DNA of 55,810 nucleotides from Saprospiraceae bacterium (GCA_016787415.1 JAEUUT010000204.1:1-55810), one strand, 5' to 3'; positions 15,581-25,133 are shown, numbered from the stretch's first letter. Notes: generated from the sequence alone by a model not told the origin. Numbers and translations are program-made.

Positions 15581-16633
15581 CTAACGGAATTCCCCGTTAA
15601 TCTTCTCCAGCGGCCCACTTCCCGGACACAAATCACTTTTGGTGAGTGAATTGAGGGGTTGTGGCACCGTTTCAATCAATTCATGCAGGTCTTTGCTTTC
15701 CGTATCGACATAAAGCAATCCGGTGAGAATTTCACCTTTGATACGCGAGGCTTGCAAGCGTTCTACCGCCGAATGACGATCCGTAGGATCCCAGCCTTCT
15801 GCCAGTTTGTGCAACTCGATGATCGAATGATCGTGCATTTCGATGTGCTTGGTTGTACCGGCTTCGTATTCCGTCGTGATTTCCGTTTTTTCCGGCACCA
15901 GGTCGATCGCAGACGTGGCTTCGAGGTGGGCACGCACGTAGTCGTACGACTTGGTGGAGCCTGCGTTGTTGTTGAACGTCACACACGGAGAAACGACGTC
16001 GATGAAAGCAAAACCATTGTGCGCCATAGCGGCTTTGATCATCGGCACCAGTTGGGTTTTGTCGCCCGAAAAACTGCGGCCAACGAACGTAGCGCCTAGT
16101 TCCAGCGCCAGCCCTGCGAGGTCGATGCTCTGGAACATATTGGCCGAACCGCTTTTATTAACCGAGCCATAGTCGGCCGTAGCAGAATCTTGCCCTTTGG
16201 TAAGTCCGTAACAGCCGTTGTTCATCACGATGTACACCATATTCAGATTGCGGCGTACCACGTGTATAAACTGTCCCATTCCAATAGATGCCGTGTCGCC
16301 ATCGCCGGAAACGCCGAGGTACAGCATTTTCCGATTGGCGAGGCTAGCGCCCGTGGTGACGGAAGGCATACGGCCGTGTACAGAATTGAATCCGTGCGAA
16401 TTGCCGAGGTAATACGCCGGCGTCTTGGAAGAACAACCAATACCCGACAATTTGGCAACCCGGTGCGGTTCGATGTTCATTTCAAAACAAGCCTGGATAA
16501 TAGCGCCGCTGATGGAGTCGTGGCCGCATCCGGCACAAAGGGTCGACAATACACCTTCGTAGTATTGGCGCGTGTACCCCAGATCATTTTTTGGCGATTC
16601 AGGGTGTCTGAATATAGGACGAATGAAAGACAT
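15581..16633 (-). CDS. korB: 2-oxoglutarate:ferredoxin oxidoreductase, beta subunit
   Basis: 350 residues from the ATG at 16633 (a longer frame to 16708 would overlap korA). It is the thiamine-diphosphate subunit: CAGCGHDSISGAI near residue 34 supplies cluster or TPP-proximal cysteines. GDGDTASIGMGQFIH near 107 and the downstream MNNGCYGLTKGQ form the GDG-N-YG thiamine-diphosphate motif. With KorA it converts 2-oxoglutarate and CoA to succinyl-CoA, CO2 and reduced ferredoxin. Spacing to korA is 25 bases; it is the last gene of the operon. Confidence 0.93.
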   Translation of the reverse strand: MSFIRPIFRHPESPKNDLGYTRQYYEGVLSTLCAGCGHDSISGAIIQACFEMNIEPHRVAKLSGIGCSSKTPAYYLGNSHGFNSVHGRMPSVTTGASLANRKMLYLGVSGDGDTASIGMGQFIHVVRRNLNMVYIVMNNGCYGLTKGQDSATADYGSVNKSGSANMFQSIDLAGLALELGATFVGRSFSGDKTQLVPMIKAAMAHNGFAFIDVVSPCVTFNNNAGSTKSYDYVRAHLEATSAIDLVPEKTEITTEYEAGTTKHIEMHDHSIIELHKLAEGWDPTDRHSAVERLQASRIKGEILTGLLYVDTESKDLHELIETVPQPLNSLTKSDLCPGSGPLEKINGEFR

Positions 16634-16658
16634 AATCTTCTTGTTGGTAGGTTGATAA

Positions 16659-18491
16659 CTAATAACTGGCAGCCATTCCGTTGGAGACAGGCTTTTGCTT
16701 GCGCTCAATCTGTTTTACAATGTGATCGGCGGTAATAGGCATTCCGTCAAAATTCAGGACGGGTACCAGTTTAAAAGGATCTATTTCCAATTCATTGATC
16801 AGGATAGAGCGCATTTGTGCGTCGCGGTTTTGTTCCACCACATACACTACTTCATGGCTTTCGATAAAATCATGAACCTCCTGGGCAAACGGCGCCGCGC
16901 GCAGGCGCATGGCGTCCATCGGTGCGCCGGCCTCTTTCAGCAAATCGAGGGCTTCGAGGGCTGCGTATGTCGACGTTCCAAAGAAGATTAATCCGTGCTG
17001 GCTGGAATTCGTTTTTTGATAGAACTCGGGAGCCGGAACCAGGTTACTGGCAGTATTCCATTTTTTCAGGAGGCGTTCCATATTGCGCACGTAAGGCTCG
17101 CTTTCTTCCGTGTAGCGGGCCATTTCGTCGCGGGAAGTACCGCGTGTGAAGTAGGAACCTTTGGTCGGGTGCGTACCTGGAATGGTACGGTACGGAATAC
17201 CGTCGCCATCGACGTCCTTATAGCGACCAAATTCCTTGATTTTTTCCAGATCTTCAGCAGAATATACCTTGCCACGGTCGTAGTCGCGTGCGTCGTCCCA
17301 TTTAAATGGTGCGCAGAGGTGATCGTTCATGCCGAGGTCGAGGTCGGTCATCACCATGACAGGCGTTTGCAGGCGTTCCGCCAGGTCAAATGCATCCGCC
17401 GTCATGCTGAAGCATTCCGTCGGAGTAGCCGGCAGCAGCAACACCTGTTTGGTGTCGCCATGCGAAGCATAGAAAGCAGAGGTAAGGTCCGACTGCTGTG
17501 TACGTGTTGGCATACCCGTAGAAGGGCCTGTGCGTTGAACGTCGATCAGCACCACTGGAATTTCCGCAAAATAGGCCAGTCCGAGAAACTCGCTCATCAA
17601 CGACAAACCTGGTCCGCTGGTGGCAGTAAAGGCGCGGGCGCCGTTCCAGTTGGCGCCAATTGCCATACCGATAGCAGCGAGTTCGTCTTCCGCCTGCACC
17701 ACGGCGTATTTGTTCTTGCCCGTTGCTTCATCCTTGCGGAGGCGTTTGGCGTATTTTTCAAAGGCATTCACCACCGATGTGGAAGGTGTAATCGGGTACC
17801 AGGCCGCCACGGAAGCCCCGGCGTAGATAGCGCCCAGACCGCAGGCGGTATTGCCATCCACCAGAATGCTATCGCCCAAGAGTTCGCGGCGTTCGAGGCG
17901 CAGCCCAAGCGGGTACTGGTAGTGGTCGTGGATATACTGAATACCCAGTTCGAGCGCTTTGACGTTGATAGGCACCAGTTTTTCCTTTTTGCGGAACTGG
18001 TCTGCAATCAGGTCTTTCACCACCTGCACTTCAATATCCAGCAGGGCAACCAATGCGCCCACATAAATCATATTTTTCAACAACTGGTGCGAGCGCGGGT
18101 CGGTCGTGAAGTGCTGGCGGCACAATTCTATCATTGGAACGCCAATGAAGTGAATATCGTCGCGCAGCATGGACTTGTCCAGTTCACGGGTATTGTCGTA
18201 CATGAAATAGCCGTTCGGACGCACAGAATCGATGTCTTTTTTCAGGCTTTGCGGATTTACGCTCACCATGATATCGATTCCTGCTCTACGGCCGAGGTAA
18301 CCTTTTTCACTCACGCGGACTTCATACCAGGTAGGAAGTCCCTGAATATTGGAAGGGAAAATATTTTTGGGCGTTACGGGAAGCCCCATTCGGAAAATAG
18401 ACTTGGCAAACATATTGTTCGCGCTGGCGGAACCTGTTCCGTTTACATTGGCAAAACGTATTACCAAGTCGTTTATGGCTGTCAGTTGCAT
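16659..18491 (-). CDS. korA: 2-oxoglutarate:ferredoxin oxidoreductase, fused gamma-alpha subunit
   Basis: 610 residues. The N-terminal gamma domain (about 1-190, NDLVIRFANVNGTGSASANN, then GYLGRRAGIDIMVSVNPQ) is fused to the alpha pyrimidine-binding domain (GNTACGLGAIYAGASVAAWY near 213, PITPSTSVV, TSGPGLSLMSEFLGLAYFAE). The C-terminal domain ends near VVEQNRDAQMR. The gamma-alpha fusion is the usual KorA form in Bacteroidota. The gene is 5 bases downstream of lspA and upstream of korB in one unit. Confidence 0.93.
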   Translation of the reverse strand: MQLTAINDLVIRFANVNGTGSASANNMFAKSIFRMGLPVTPKNIFPSNIQGLPTWYEVRVSEKGYLGRRAGIDIMVSVNPQSLKKDIDSVRPNGYFMYDNTRELDKSMLRDDIHFIGVPMIELCRQHFTTDPRSHQLLKNMIYVGALVALLDIEVQVVKDLIADQFRKKEKLVPINVKALELGIQYIHDHYQYPLGLRLERRELLGDSILVDGNTACGLGAIYAGASVAAWYPITPSTSVVNAFEKYAKRLRKDEATGKNKYAVVQAEDELAAIGMAIGANWNGARAFTATSGPGLSLMSEFLGLAYFAEIPVVLIDVQRTGPSTGMPTRTQQSDLTSAFYASHGDTKQVLLLPATPTECFSMTADAFDLAERLQTPVMVMTDLDLGMNDHLCAPFKWDDARDYDRGKVYSAEDLEKIKEFGRYKDVDGDGIPYRTIPGTHPTKGSYFTRGTSRDEMARYTEESEPYVRNMERLLKKWNTASNLVPAPEFYQKTNSSQHGLIFFGTSTYAALEALDLLKEAGAPMDAMRLRAAPFAQEVHDFIESHEVVYVVEQNRDAQMRSILINELEIDPFKLVPVLNFDGMPITADHIVKQIERKQKPVSNGMAASY

Positions 18492-18496
18492 GATAT

Positions 18497-19003
18497 TCAG
18501 GTACGTAGCAGTCCTTTGGAGGCGGTGATAATGTAGGAGATGAATAATAGGCAGGTGCCGGTCATGATCGACATATCTGCGGCGTTGAAAATTCCGGTTT
18601 GGAAATAACCGTAATGGATATACAAAAAGTCGGTTACAGAACCATAGGCCATGCGATCGTACAAATTGCCGATACCGCCGCCTATGATACAGCCGAGTGC
18701 AAAAAGTGTGTGTTTATTGGTGTCCATCCGCACGAGCATCCAGTACAACATCATGAACAATGCCAGTGAGGGCAGCAGCAGCAACAGTACCTGTTTCAAG
18801 CCCGGAGGCAAGGAATCGCCCAGGCTCAGGAAAGCACCACTGTTTTCCACCTTGGTCAAAATCAGGTGGTTGTCTACAAGTGGTATGCGCTCGTGGTAGT
18901 CCAGATTGAGCCTGACCACGGCTTTCGACACCTGGTCGCAACCGACGTTGATCAGCACAATCGCCAGAAAACCTGTGTATTTTATGATCTTGTTCAATTT
19001 CAT
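18497..19003 (-). CDS. lspA: Lipoprotein signal peptidase (signal peptidase II)
   Basis: 168 residues from the ATG at 19003. An inner-membrane aspartic protease that cleaves the signal peptide of diacylated prolipoproteins. Four hydrophobic segments are visible. The catalytic signatures are GGGIGNLYDRMAYGSVTDFL and FNAADMSI, giving the two conserved Asp. It lies between the GltD-like gene and korA in the same direction, with only 5 bases before korA, so it is probably co-transcribed with the ferredoxin-dependent enzymes although functionally unrelated. Confidence 0.93.
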   Translation of the reverse strand: MKLNKIIKYTGFLAIVLINVGCDQVSKAVVRLNLDYHERIPLVDNHLILTKVENSGAFLSLGDSLPPGLKQVLLLLLPSLALFMMLYWMLVRMDTNKHTLFALGCIIGGGIGNLYDRMAYGSVTDFLYIHYGYFQTGIFNAADMSIMTGTCLLFISYIITASKGLLRT

Positions 19004-19018
19004 TTTTTCTTCTGTCAA

Positions 19019-19080
19019 TTTTCTCGCTTCTCACCTCTCGCTTCTCACCTCTCACCTCTCGCTTCTCACCTCTCACCTCT
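19019..19080 (-). repeat. One-armed GAGAGGT word tract before lspA
   Basis: Nine heptads of GAGAGGT and GAGAAGC fill almost the entire 75-base gap between the GltD-like gene (stop at 19079) and lspA (ATG at 19003). There is no opposing arm. The tract lies in the 5' leader of lspA and starts at the stop codon of the preceding gene. Confidence 0.8.
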
Positions 19081-20872
19081 AAATAGCATGGCACTTATGT
19101 CCCGCTTTCGACACCTGGTACAAATATTTTTTCATATCCCAGGCGGCTGTCGGGCAGCGCTCGGCGCATAAACCACAGTGCAGGCACACGTTTTCGTCTT
19201 TCAGCATGACGCGGCCAGTTTTGAGGTTGTCGGAGACATACAGATCCTGACTCAGGTTGTGCGCCGGGGCCGACAAACGGGTGCGCAGGTCTTCTTCTTC
19301 GCCATTTTCGGTAAAAGTGATACAAGAAGTCGGGCAAACATCCACGCAGGCATCGCATTCGATACACAAAGAGCCGGTAAATACGGTTTGCACATCGCAG
19401 TTAAGGCAGCGTTGCGCTTCCATAAAGGCGGTTTCACGGTCGAATCCCAGTTCTACTTCCAGTTTGCGGTCTTTCAAAGCCACGGCGTTATCGGCATGCG
19501 GCACGTTGAAACGCTTTTCTTCCGCCACAGAACTATCGTAACTCCATTCGTGAATACCCATTTTCTGGCTCACCAGATTCGTCATAGGATCGGGGCGATC
19601 CTTGTGCAGGTTTTGATCGGTGCAGAACAGGTCGATCGACACAGCGGCCTGGTGACCATGCGCTACGGCGGTGATGACGTTTTTGGGTCCAAATGCAGCA
19701 TCCCCCCCAAAGAATACTTTGGAAAGAGTCGACTGGTGCGTAGCAGGGTCGAGCACCGGCATGTCCCAGCGGTCGAAATCAAGGCCGAGGTCGCGCTCGA
19801 TCCAGGGAAAACTGTTCTCCTGACCAATGGCTACCAGCACGTCGTCTGCTTCAAAAAACACATCGGGTTCGCCGGTTGGTACCATTTTACGCTTGCCATT
19901 TTCATCGAAAACGGGTTCCACCTTGGTAAAGGTCATGCCCTTCAGTTTACCGTTTTCCACCACATATTCCTTCGGAACGTGATTGTTGTAAAACGGAATA
20001 CCCTCGCGTTGCGCATCTTCAATTTCCCAGGGACTGGCTTTCATTTCGGCAAACGGGCTACGTACCACCACTTTCACCTCTTCACCGCCGAGTCGGCGGG
20101 AAGTGCGGCAGCAGTCCATCGCCGTATTGCCACCGCCCAGCACCAGTACGCGGCGGCCTACTTTCTCGGTGTGTTCAAATGCCACATTGGCCAGCCATTC
20201 GATACCGATATGGATATTGGCTTTCGCTTCTTCGTAGCCAGGCAGGTCGCTGAGGCCGCGGCCGCGCGGTGCGCCAGTGCCTACAAAAATGGCGTCGTAA
20301 TCTTGTGCCAGCAGGTCGCGCAGGCTCGATACATAGGTATTGAAATGCTGGTGTACTCCCATGTCGAGGATAAATCCGACTTCTTCATCCAGCACCTCCG
20401 CAGGCAGGCGGAATGATGGAATCTGGCTGCGCATCATACCGCCGCCTTTTTTCAGTTCGTCGTACAGGTGTATTTCGTAACCCAGCGGCGCCAGGTCACG
20501 CGCCACAGTCAGCGAAGCCGGGCCTGCGCCTACCAGGGCCACTTTTTTTCCATTGGAAGCAAACGGGCCTTGCGGCATCATGCTGCGCACATCGCCTTTG
20601 TTATCGGCTGCCACGCGTTTGAGGCGGCAAATAGCCACGGGCTTTTCTTCCACTCGATCGCGGCGGCAGGCGGGCTCGCAAGGGCGGTCGCAGGTGCGGC
20701 CCAAAACACCGGGAAACACATTGGATTCCCAGTTGACCATATACGCTTCCGAGTATCGTTCGGCAGCAATGAGCCGGATATAATGAGGAACCGGCGTATG
20801 CGCCGGGCAGGCGTATTGGCAATCGACTACTTTATGGAAATATTCCGGATCGTTGATATTCGTGGGCTGCAT
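19079..20872 (-). CDS. GltD-like FAD/NAD(P) oxidoreductase with C-terminal 2[4Fe-4S] ferredoxin domain
   Basis: 597 residues from the ATG at 20872 (longer frame to 20992 discarded). The N-terminal Fe-S domain has CQYACPAH and GRTCDRPCEPACRR. Two Rossmann folds follow: KVALVGAGPASLTVARDLA for FAD near residue 130 and RRVLVLGGGNTAMDCCRTS for NAD(P) near 263. The C-terminus adds two ferredoxin clusters, CIECDACVDVCP and CLHCGLCAERCP. This matches glutamate-synthase small subunit and NfnB-type flavoproteins. Beside korAB it most likely passes electrons between reduced ferredoxin and NAD(P); that role is inferred from the neighbourhood. Confidence 0.85.
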   Translation of the reverse strand: MQPTNINDPEYFHKVVDCQYACPAHTPVPHYIRLIAAERYSEAYMVNWESNVFPGVLGRTCDRPCEPACRRDRVEEKPVAICRLKRVAADNKGDVRSMMPQGPFASNGKKVALVGAGPASLTVARDLAPLGYEIHLYDELKKGGGMMRSQIPSFRLPAEVLDEEVGFILDMGVHQHFNTYVSSLRDLLAQDYDAIFVGTGAPRGRGLSDLPGYEEAKANIHIGIEWLANVAFEHTEKVGRRVLVLGGGNTAMDCCRTSRRLGGEEVKVVVRSPFAEMKASPWEIEDAQREGIPFYNNHVPKEYVVENGKLKGMTFTKVEPVFDENGKRKMVPTGEPDVFFEADDVLVAIGQENSFPWIERDLGLDFDRWDMPVLDPATHQSTLSKVFFGGDAAFGPKNVITAVAHGHQAAVSIDLFCTDQNLHKDRPDPMTNLVSQKMGIHEWSYDSSVAEEKRFNVPHADNAVALKDRKLEVELGFDRETAFMEAQRCLNCDVQTVFTGSLCIECDACVDVCPTSCITFTENGEEEDLRTRLSAPAHNLSQDLYVSDNLKTGRVMLKDENVCLHCGLCAERCPTAAWDMKKYLYQVSKAGHKCHAI

Positions 20873-21335
20873 GAAACAGTCGTTTTTGTGCAAAGAGAAA
20901 TCGCATAACGCGGGCGGCAAATATATGCCGTTGAAAATCATTCGGAGTAACAAACTGACCAACAAAAAACACGCCATTCCCCAACTTTGCAAAATGAAGT
21001 CTTTAACAGGCTGAAAATGACAGGAATATTAGTAATTTATAAAAATTCCAAATCTCACTGTCGTTTAGCCACTGCAAAAACAAGGCATCGCAAGCCGCCG
21101 TTTTACTGAAAACGACGAGGTATAAGTTTACTTTTACGTGGTTTTTAGCAGGCATGGCAACTTTTTATGCTGTTCAATTGTTGAAAGCGGAACGTTTTTT
21201 GATATTTACATCCTCAACACAAAAACACCAAAACACCAAAACACAAAAACACCAAAACACATTCTCTTTCCTAATCGCACACCCAAATATTAACCAACCA
21301 ACTTTTCAGCCCGAAAGCGGGCTCTTTAATTAAAC
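20873..21335. other. Divergent intergenic region with an AAAACACC word tract
   Basis: 463 bases between divergent genes. It holds the -7 box at 20918-20925 and A/T-rich stretches. A one-armed tract of about five 8-bp words (AAAACACC, AAAACACA) lies at 21218-21262, the same word as the arms of element E3. A small hairpin AGCCCG-aaag-CGGGCT at 21308-21323 lies just before the RNase R start. I see no gene. Confidence 0.6.
20918..20925 (-). promoter_or_regulatory. Candidate -7 box for the GltD-lspA-korAB operon
   Basis: TATATTTG on the minus strand, a perfect TAnnTTTG, about 45 bases before the ATG at 20872. No TTTG at the usual -33 spacing; a TTTG lies about 25 bases upstream. Confidence 0.4.
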
Positions 21336-23639
21336 ATGACCAAAAAGAAAAAATCGGGCGGCAGAAGGCTGACCGCCCAGCAATTACAAGTTGAAGTCCT
21401 GAGATACCTGCTGGCACATCCCCACAAATCTTTTTCTCCCCGCCAGATTACCGAACAAATCCGCGTAGACAACAATAAAGATTCCGCCGAACACGCCCTC
21501 CGCCAATTGGTGGAAGCAGGTTCCGTGGTGGAATTGGCACTGAATAAATTCGGTGTTGCCCTCGATCGGCTCACGGTCAAGGAACCCGAACGCACCCCTG
21601 TTGTAGAGAAAAAAACAGAGGAACAGCCCGCCAGAAGCCATTCTGGAAAACTCCAGCGCTTCGAAAAAAAATCGGACAGCCGCAAGATCATTGAAGGCCG
21701 GGTGGATATGACCCGAACCGGCGCCGCTTACATCGTATCGGAACTGATGGATACGGATGTGTACGTACCTCCGAAATATATCAACAGCGCGCTGAATGGC
21801 GACACGGTGCGCGTCCTGCTCTTCCCTGCCCCACCCCGCCGCAGGCCCGGACAAGCAGCCCGAAAACCGGAAGGTGAAATCATTGAAGTAGTAAAGCGCG
21901 CCAACGAGTTTTTTATCGGTACCATCCGAAAAAGCAGAAAATACGCGCTGGTATTGCCCGATAATCCCAATGTTCCGGTCGATATTTATATCCCGCTGGA
22001 AGCCTGCGGCGAAGCCCGCGATGGTGAAAAAGTGGTGGTTCGCATCACCGACTGGCAGGAAGGGAAAGGACGCGTGCCCATCGGGAAAGTTACCCAAGTA
22101 CTGGGTAATGCAGGAGGCAACAACTTCGAAATGCAGAAAATCCTGATCAACCAGGGATTTGAACTGACACACTCGGAAGAGGCCGAAACGGAGGCGCAAC
22201 GCATCCCCGACACCATTTCAGAACAGGAAATAGCCCGCCGCCGCGATTTCCGGGAAATACTCACTTTTACCATCGACCCGGAAGACGCCAAGGACTTCGA
22301 CGACGCCCTGAGCATCCGCGAACTCGAAGGCGGCAACCTCGAAATAGGGGTACATATCGCCGACGTCACGCATTACCTGAAACCCGACTCTGCGCTCGAC
22401 CGCGAAGCCTACCAGCGCAGCACCTCGGTGTATCTGGTGGATCGCGTGTGCCCGATGTTGCCCGAAAAACTGTCGAACAACCTATGCTCGCTGGTGCCAC
22501 ACCAGGATCGCCTTACGTTTTCTGCCGTATTTGAATGTACGCCGAAAGGCAAGGTGGAAAAACGCTGGTTTGGGAAAACGGTGATTCACTCCGCACACCG
22601 CTTTTCCTATGAAAAGGCGCAGACTATTTTAGATAAAAAACCGCAGGACGACTTGCAGGAACTGCCTATTTTTCCGCAACTGGACTGGGCTGTAAAAACC
22701 CTCGACCGCATTGCCAAAGCCATGCGCAAGGAACGCGAGAAAAACGGCGCCATCGGATTTGAAACCGATGAAGTGCGCTTCAAACTAGCGCCCGATGGCA
22801 CACCGCTGGAAGCCTATGTGAAAGAACGAAAGGACGCACACCTGCTGATCGAAGATTTTATGCTGCTGGCCAATAAGGAAGTGGCTATTTATATGGACAA
22901 TAAAGGCAAGGGACAACAGGAAGTGCCTTTCGTTTATCGGATACACGACCTGCCTGATATGTCGAAAGTGGCCGATTTTGCACGTTTTGCAGCCGAACTG
23001 GGCCATCCGATGAAAGTAGATACGCCCAGACAGATCGCCCAGGCGTTCAACTCGCTCATGCAGGCTGCCCGCAAAGACGAGCGATTGAAATTGCTCGAAC
23101 CGCTGGCGATCCGCACCATGGCCAAGGCCGTTTATTCCTCCAACAATATCGGCCACTACGGACTCGGGTTTTCGCATTACAGCCATTTCACTTCGCCTAT
23201 CCGCCGTTATTCCGATGTGCTGGCGCACCGCATTCTCGAACGCAATCTCGACGGCCGTACCGACCGTATCGATAAAGCCAAACTGGAGGAACAGTGCAAA
23301 TACATCAGCAACCAGGAACGCAAGGCAGCCGATGCCGAACGGGAAAGCATCAAATACAAACAGGCCGAATTCCTGCGCTCCCGTATCGGTGAAGTGTTCG
23401 AAGGTATTATCAGCGGCATCATCGACCGTGGCTTTTTTGTGGAATTACCCGAATCCAAGGCAGAAGGCCTCGTCGAGTTCCGTTATCTCGACGACACCTA
23501 TGTAGTGGAAGAAGGCAATCTGCGCGCTACCGGCCGCCGCTACAAACGCCAGTACAAAATGGGCGACCGCGTGCAAGTGATCATCACCGCAGTTGATTTG
23601 CAGAAACGGCAGATTGAAATGGAAGAAGCGAGGGGGTAA
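21336..23639 (+). CDS. rnr: Ribonuclease R
   Basis: 767 residues. A helix-turn-helix-like N-terminus (about 15-75) is followed by cold-shock OB folds (about 118-270). The RNB catalytic domain from about 305 has TIDPEDAKDFDDALS, the Asp cluster that binds Mg. A C-terminal S1 domain (GEVFEGIISGIIDRGFFVEL near 687) closes the protein. It is a 3' to 5' exonuclease able to degrade structured RNA, which is of interest in a genome with so many long RNA hairpins, though that link is only inference. A word element begins at its TAA stop. Confidence 0.95.
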   Translation: MTKKKKSGGRRLTAQQLQVEVLRYLLAHPHKSFSPRQITEQIRVDNNKDSAEHALRQLVEAGSVVELALNKFGVALDRLTVKEPERTPVVEKKTEEQPARSHSGKLQRFEKKSDSRKIIEGRVDMTRTGAAYIVSELMDTDVYVPPKYINSALNGDTVRVLLFPAPPRRRPGQAARKPEGEIIEVVKRANEFFIGTIRKSRKYALVLPDNPNVPVDIYIPLEACGEARDGEKVVVRITDWQEGKGRVPIGKVTQVLGNAGGNNFEMQKILINQGFELTHSEEAETEAQRIPDTISEQEIARRRDFREILTFTIDPEDAKDFDDALSIRELEGGNLEIGVHIADVTHYLKPDSALDREAYQRSTSVYLVDRVCPMLPEKLSNNLCSLVPHQDRLTFSAVFECTPKGKVEKRWFGKTVIHSAHRFSYEKAQTILDKKPQDDLQELPIFPQLDWAVKTLDRIAKAMRKEREKNGAIGFETDEVRFKLAPDGTPLEAYVKERKDAHLLIEDFMLLANKEVAIYMDNKGKGQQEVPFVYRIHDLPDMSKVADFARFAAELGHPMKVDTPRQIAQAFNSLMQAARKDERLKLLEPLAIRTMAKAVYSSNNIGHYGLGFSHYSHFTSPIRRYSDVLAHRILERNLDGRTDRIDKAKLEEQCKYISNQERKAADAERESIKYKQAEFLRSRIGEVFEGIISGIIDRGFFVELPESKAEGLVEFRYLDDTYVVEEGNLRATGRRYKRQYKMGDRVQVIITAVDLQKRQIEMEEARG

Positions 23640-23755
23640 GTTATGAGTCATGAGTTATGAGTTATGAGTGTTACGTACGTTTCTTTTGGCTTCATCAATA
23701 GAGTGGCCAAAAAAATGTACGTAACACTCATAACTCATAACTCATCCCTCATAAC
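23640..23755. repeat. Word-armed hairpin element E2 (GAGTTAT, core A)
   Basis: Between convergent genes. A perfect 29-bp stem, 23650-23678 with 23717-23745, continues imperfectly (TTTCTTTTGGC against GGCCAAAAAAA) to about 40 bp around a loop containing TCATCAATAGAG. The arms are GAGTTAT heptads followed by GAGTGTTACGTAC. The RNase R stop TAA is directly followed by GTTATGAG. It shares its core and loop words with the element at 50838-50970. Confidence 0.9.
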
Positions 23756-24766
23756 TCAAACCAGTCCTTCCCGGATCAAGTCATGCAAATGCACCATGCC
23801 CAGGTATGCTCCATTTTCGACCACCAGTAATTGAGAGATGGAATGCTGGCGCATCAGCGCGAGGGCATCTACGGCTAAAGCATCGGGAGCGATAGATTTG
23901 GCATGACGCACCAGCAGGTCAGAAGCATGAACCTGTTGGAAATCGGCGCCTCGCTGTAGCATGCGCCGCAGATCGCCATCGGTAATGATCCCCAGCAACT
24001 GACTGTTATCGTCGAGTACAGCCGTTGCGCCGAGTCGCTTGGAGGTGATTTCCAGGATAATTTCCTGCAAACCGGCATCCAGAGAAATGGCCGGCCGCTC
24101 GTGCAAGGTGTACAAATCGCGTACACGGAGGTAAAGTTGTTTGCCAAGGGCGCCGCCCGGATGGAATTTTCCAAAATCTTCGGGTGAAAAACCTTTGCTT
24201 GCCAGTAGCGCCACTGCCAATGCGTCGCCGAGGGCCATTTGTGCCGTCGTGCTGGCGGTGGGCGCCAGGTTGTTGGGGTCGGCCTCCTGCGATATGGGCG
24301 TCCATAAGAGGTAATCTGCCTGCCGGGCCAGGGTGCTGTTTGGGTGGGCCGTCATGGCGATGAGCGGATTTCCGAAATTTTTGAGTAGCGGGATCAACAC
24401 CTTGATTTCCGAACTTTCGCCGCTTTTGGACAAGCACATTACCAGATCGAACGAACGAATCATGCCGAGATCGCCGTGAATAGCGTCGGCGGCATGCAGG
24501 AAGAGCGCAGGCGTTCCGGTGGAGTTGAGCGTCGCGACAATTTTTTGGGCTACAATAGCACTTTTGCCAATGCCCGTGACGATCAGTCGGCCCTGCGAAG
24601 CAGCAATGGCCTCTACACAGCGCACGAAATCAGATGACTCCGTGAGCGACGCCTCCAGCGCCGTCAAGGCATCCGCTTCGATGCGGATGGTTTTGCGCGC
24701 CAGTTCGAGAATGTTTCCGTTTTCCAAAAAAATTTGTTTTTTCGCCGCAAAACTATCCACATCCAT
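23756..24766 (-). CDS. kdsD: KpsF/GutQ-type arabinose-5-phosphate isomerase
   Basis: 336 residues from the ATG at 24766; ATGs at 24775 and 24781 are possible but overlap the divergent gene. A SIS sugar-isomerase domain (about 30-190: VTGIGKSAIVAQKIVATLNS, HAADAIHGDLGMI, MCLSKSGESSEI) is followed by two CBS domains (about 205-336: ISLDAGLQEIILEIT, LGIITDGDLRRML). It converts ribulose 5-phosphate to arabinose 5-phosphate, the first step to Kdo for lipopolysaccharide. The kdsA/kdsB genes are not in the window. Confidence 0.92.
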   Translation of the reverse strand: MDVDSFAAKKQIFLENGNILELARKTIRIEADALTALEASLTESSDFVRCVEAIAASQGRLIVTGIGKSAIVAQKIVATLNSTGTPALFLHAADAIHGDLGMIRSFDLVMCLSKSGESSEIKVLIPLLKNFGNPLIAMTAHPNSTLARQADYLLWTPISQEADPNNLAPTASTTAQMALGDALAVALLASKGFSPEDFGKFHPGGALGKQLYLRVRDLYTLHERPAISLDAGLQEIILEITSKRLGATAVLDDNSQLLGIITDGDLRRMLQRGADFQQVHASDLLVRHAKSIAPDALAVDALALMRQHSISQLLVVENGAYLGMVHLHDLIREGLV

Positions 24767-24773
24767 CCAAGTC

Positions 24774-25133
24774 ATGCGCATCCTCTACCTTTTTATTTGC
24801 CTGGTTTTTCTGCTTTTTGCCGGTTGGCAGTACAATGATCCTGATCCGTATCTCTGGATCCCTATTTACGGTTTCGTCGCCCTGGAATACGGGCTGGCCG
24901 TTTTTAACAAACAACTGCCCTACCCCGCCCTGCTGGCAGGAACCGGACTCATCGCCCTGTATTTGATTTCCTATATACCGGATGTGTACAACTGGATACA
25001 GATGGGCGAGCCCAGCATCGTGGAAACCATGAAGGCTGAGCGCCCCTGGGTAGAACTCACACGCGAAGGGCTCGGGCTCTTGCTCTGCGTGCTTTTTCTG
25101 GGCTGGCGTATCTGGCGTCGGCGCCGTGCCTGA
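24774..25133 (+). CDS. TMEM220-family small membrane protein
   Basis: 119 residues, four hydrophobic segments, and the family signature AGWQYNDPDPYLWIPIYGF near residue 16. A basic C-terminus RIWRRRRA follows. Its function is not known. The ATG at 24774 lies only 7 bases from the divergent kdsD ATG at 24766, so each gene's promoter must lie in the other's coding region. A long upstream extension of the frame (to 24519) is antisense to kdsD and is discarded. Confidence 0.8.
   Translation: MRILYLFICLVFLLFAGWQYNDPDPYLWIPIYGFVALEYGLAVFNKQLPYPALLAGTGLIALYLISYIPDVYNWIQMGEPSIVETMKAERPWVELTREGLGLLLCVLFLGWRIWRRRRA

Noticed and set aside
16995..18536. 513-codon open frame antisense to korA
   Set aside because: Shadow of korA; same composition artefact.
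19178..20416. 412-codon open frame antisense to the GltD-like gene
   Set aside because: Shadow frame over conserved Fe-S and Rossmann motifs of the true gene.
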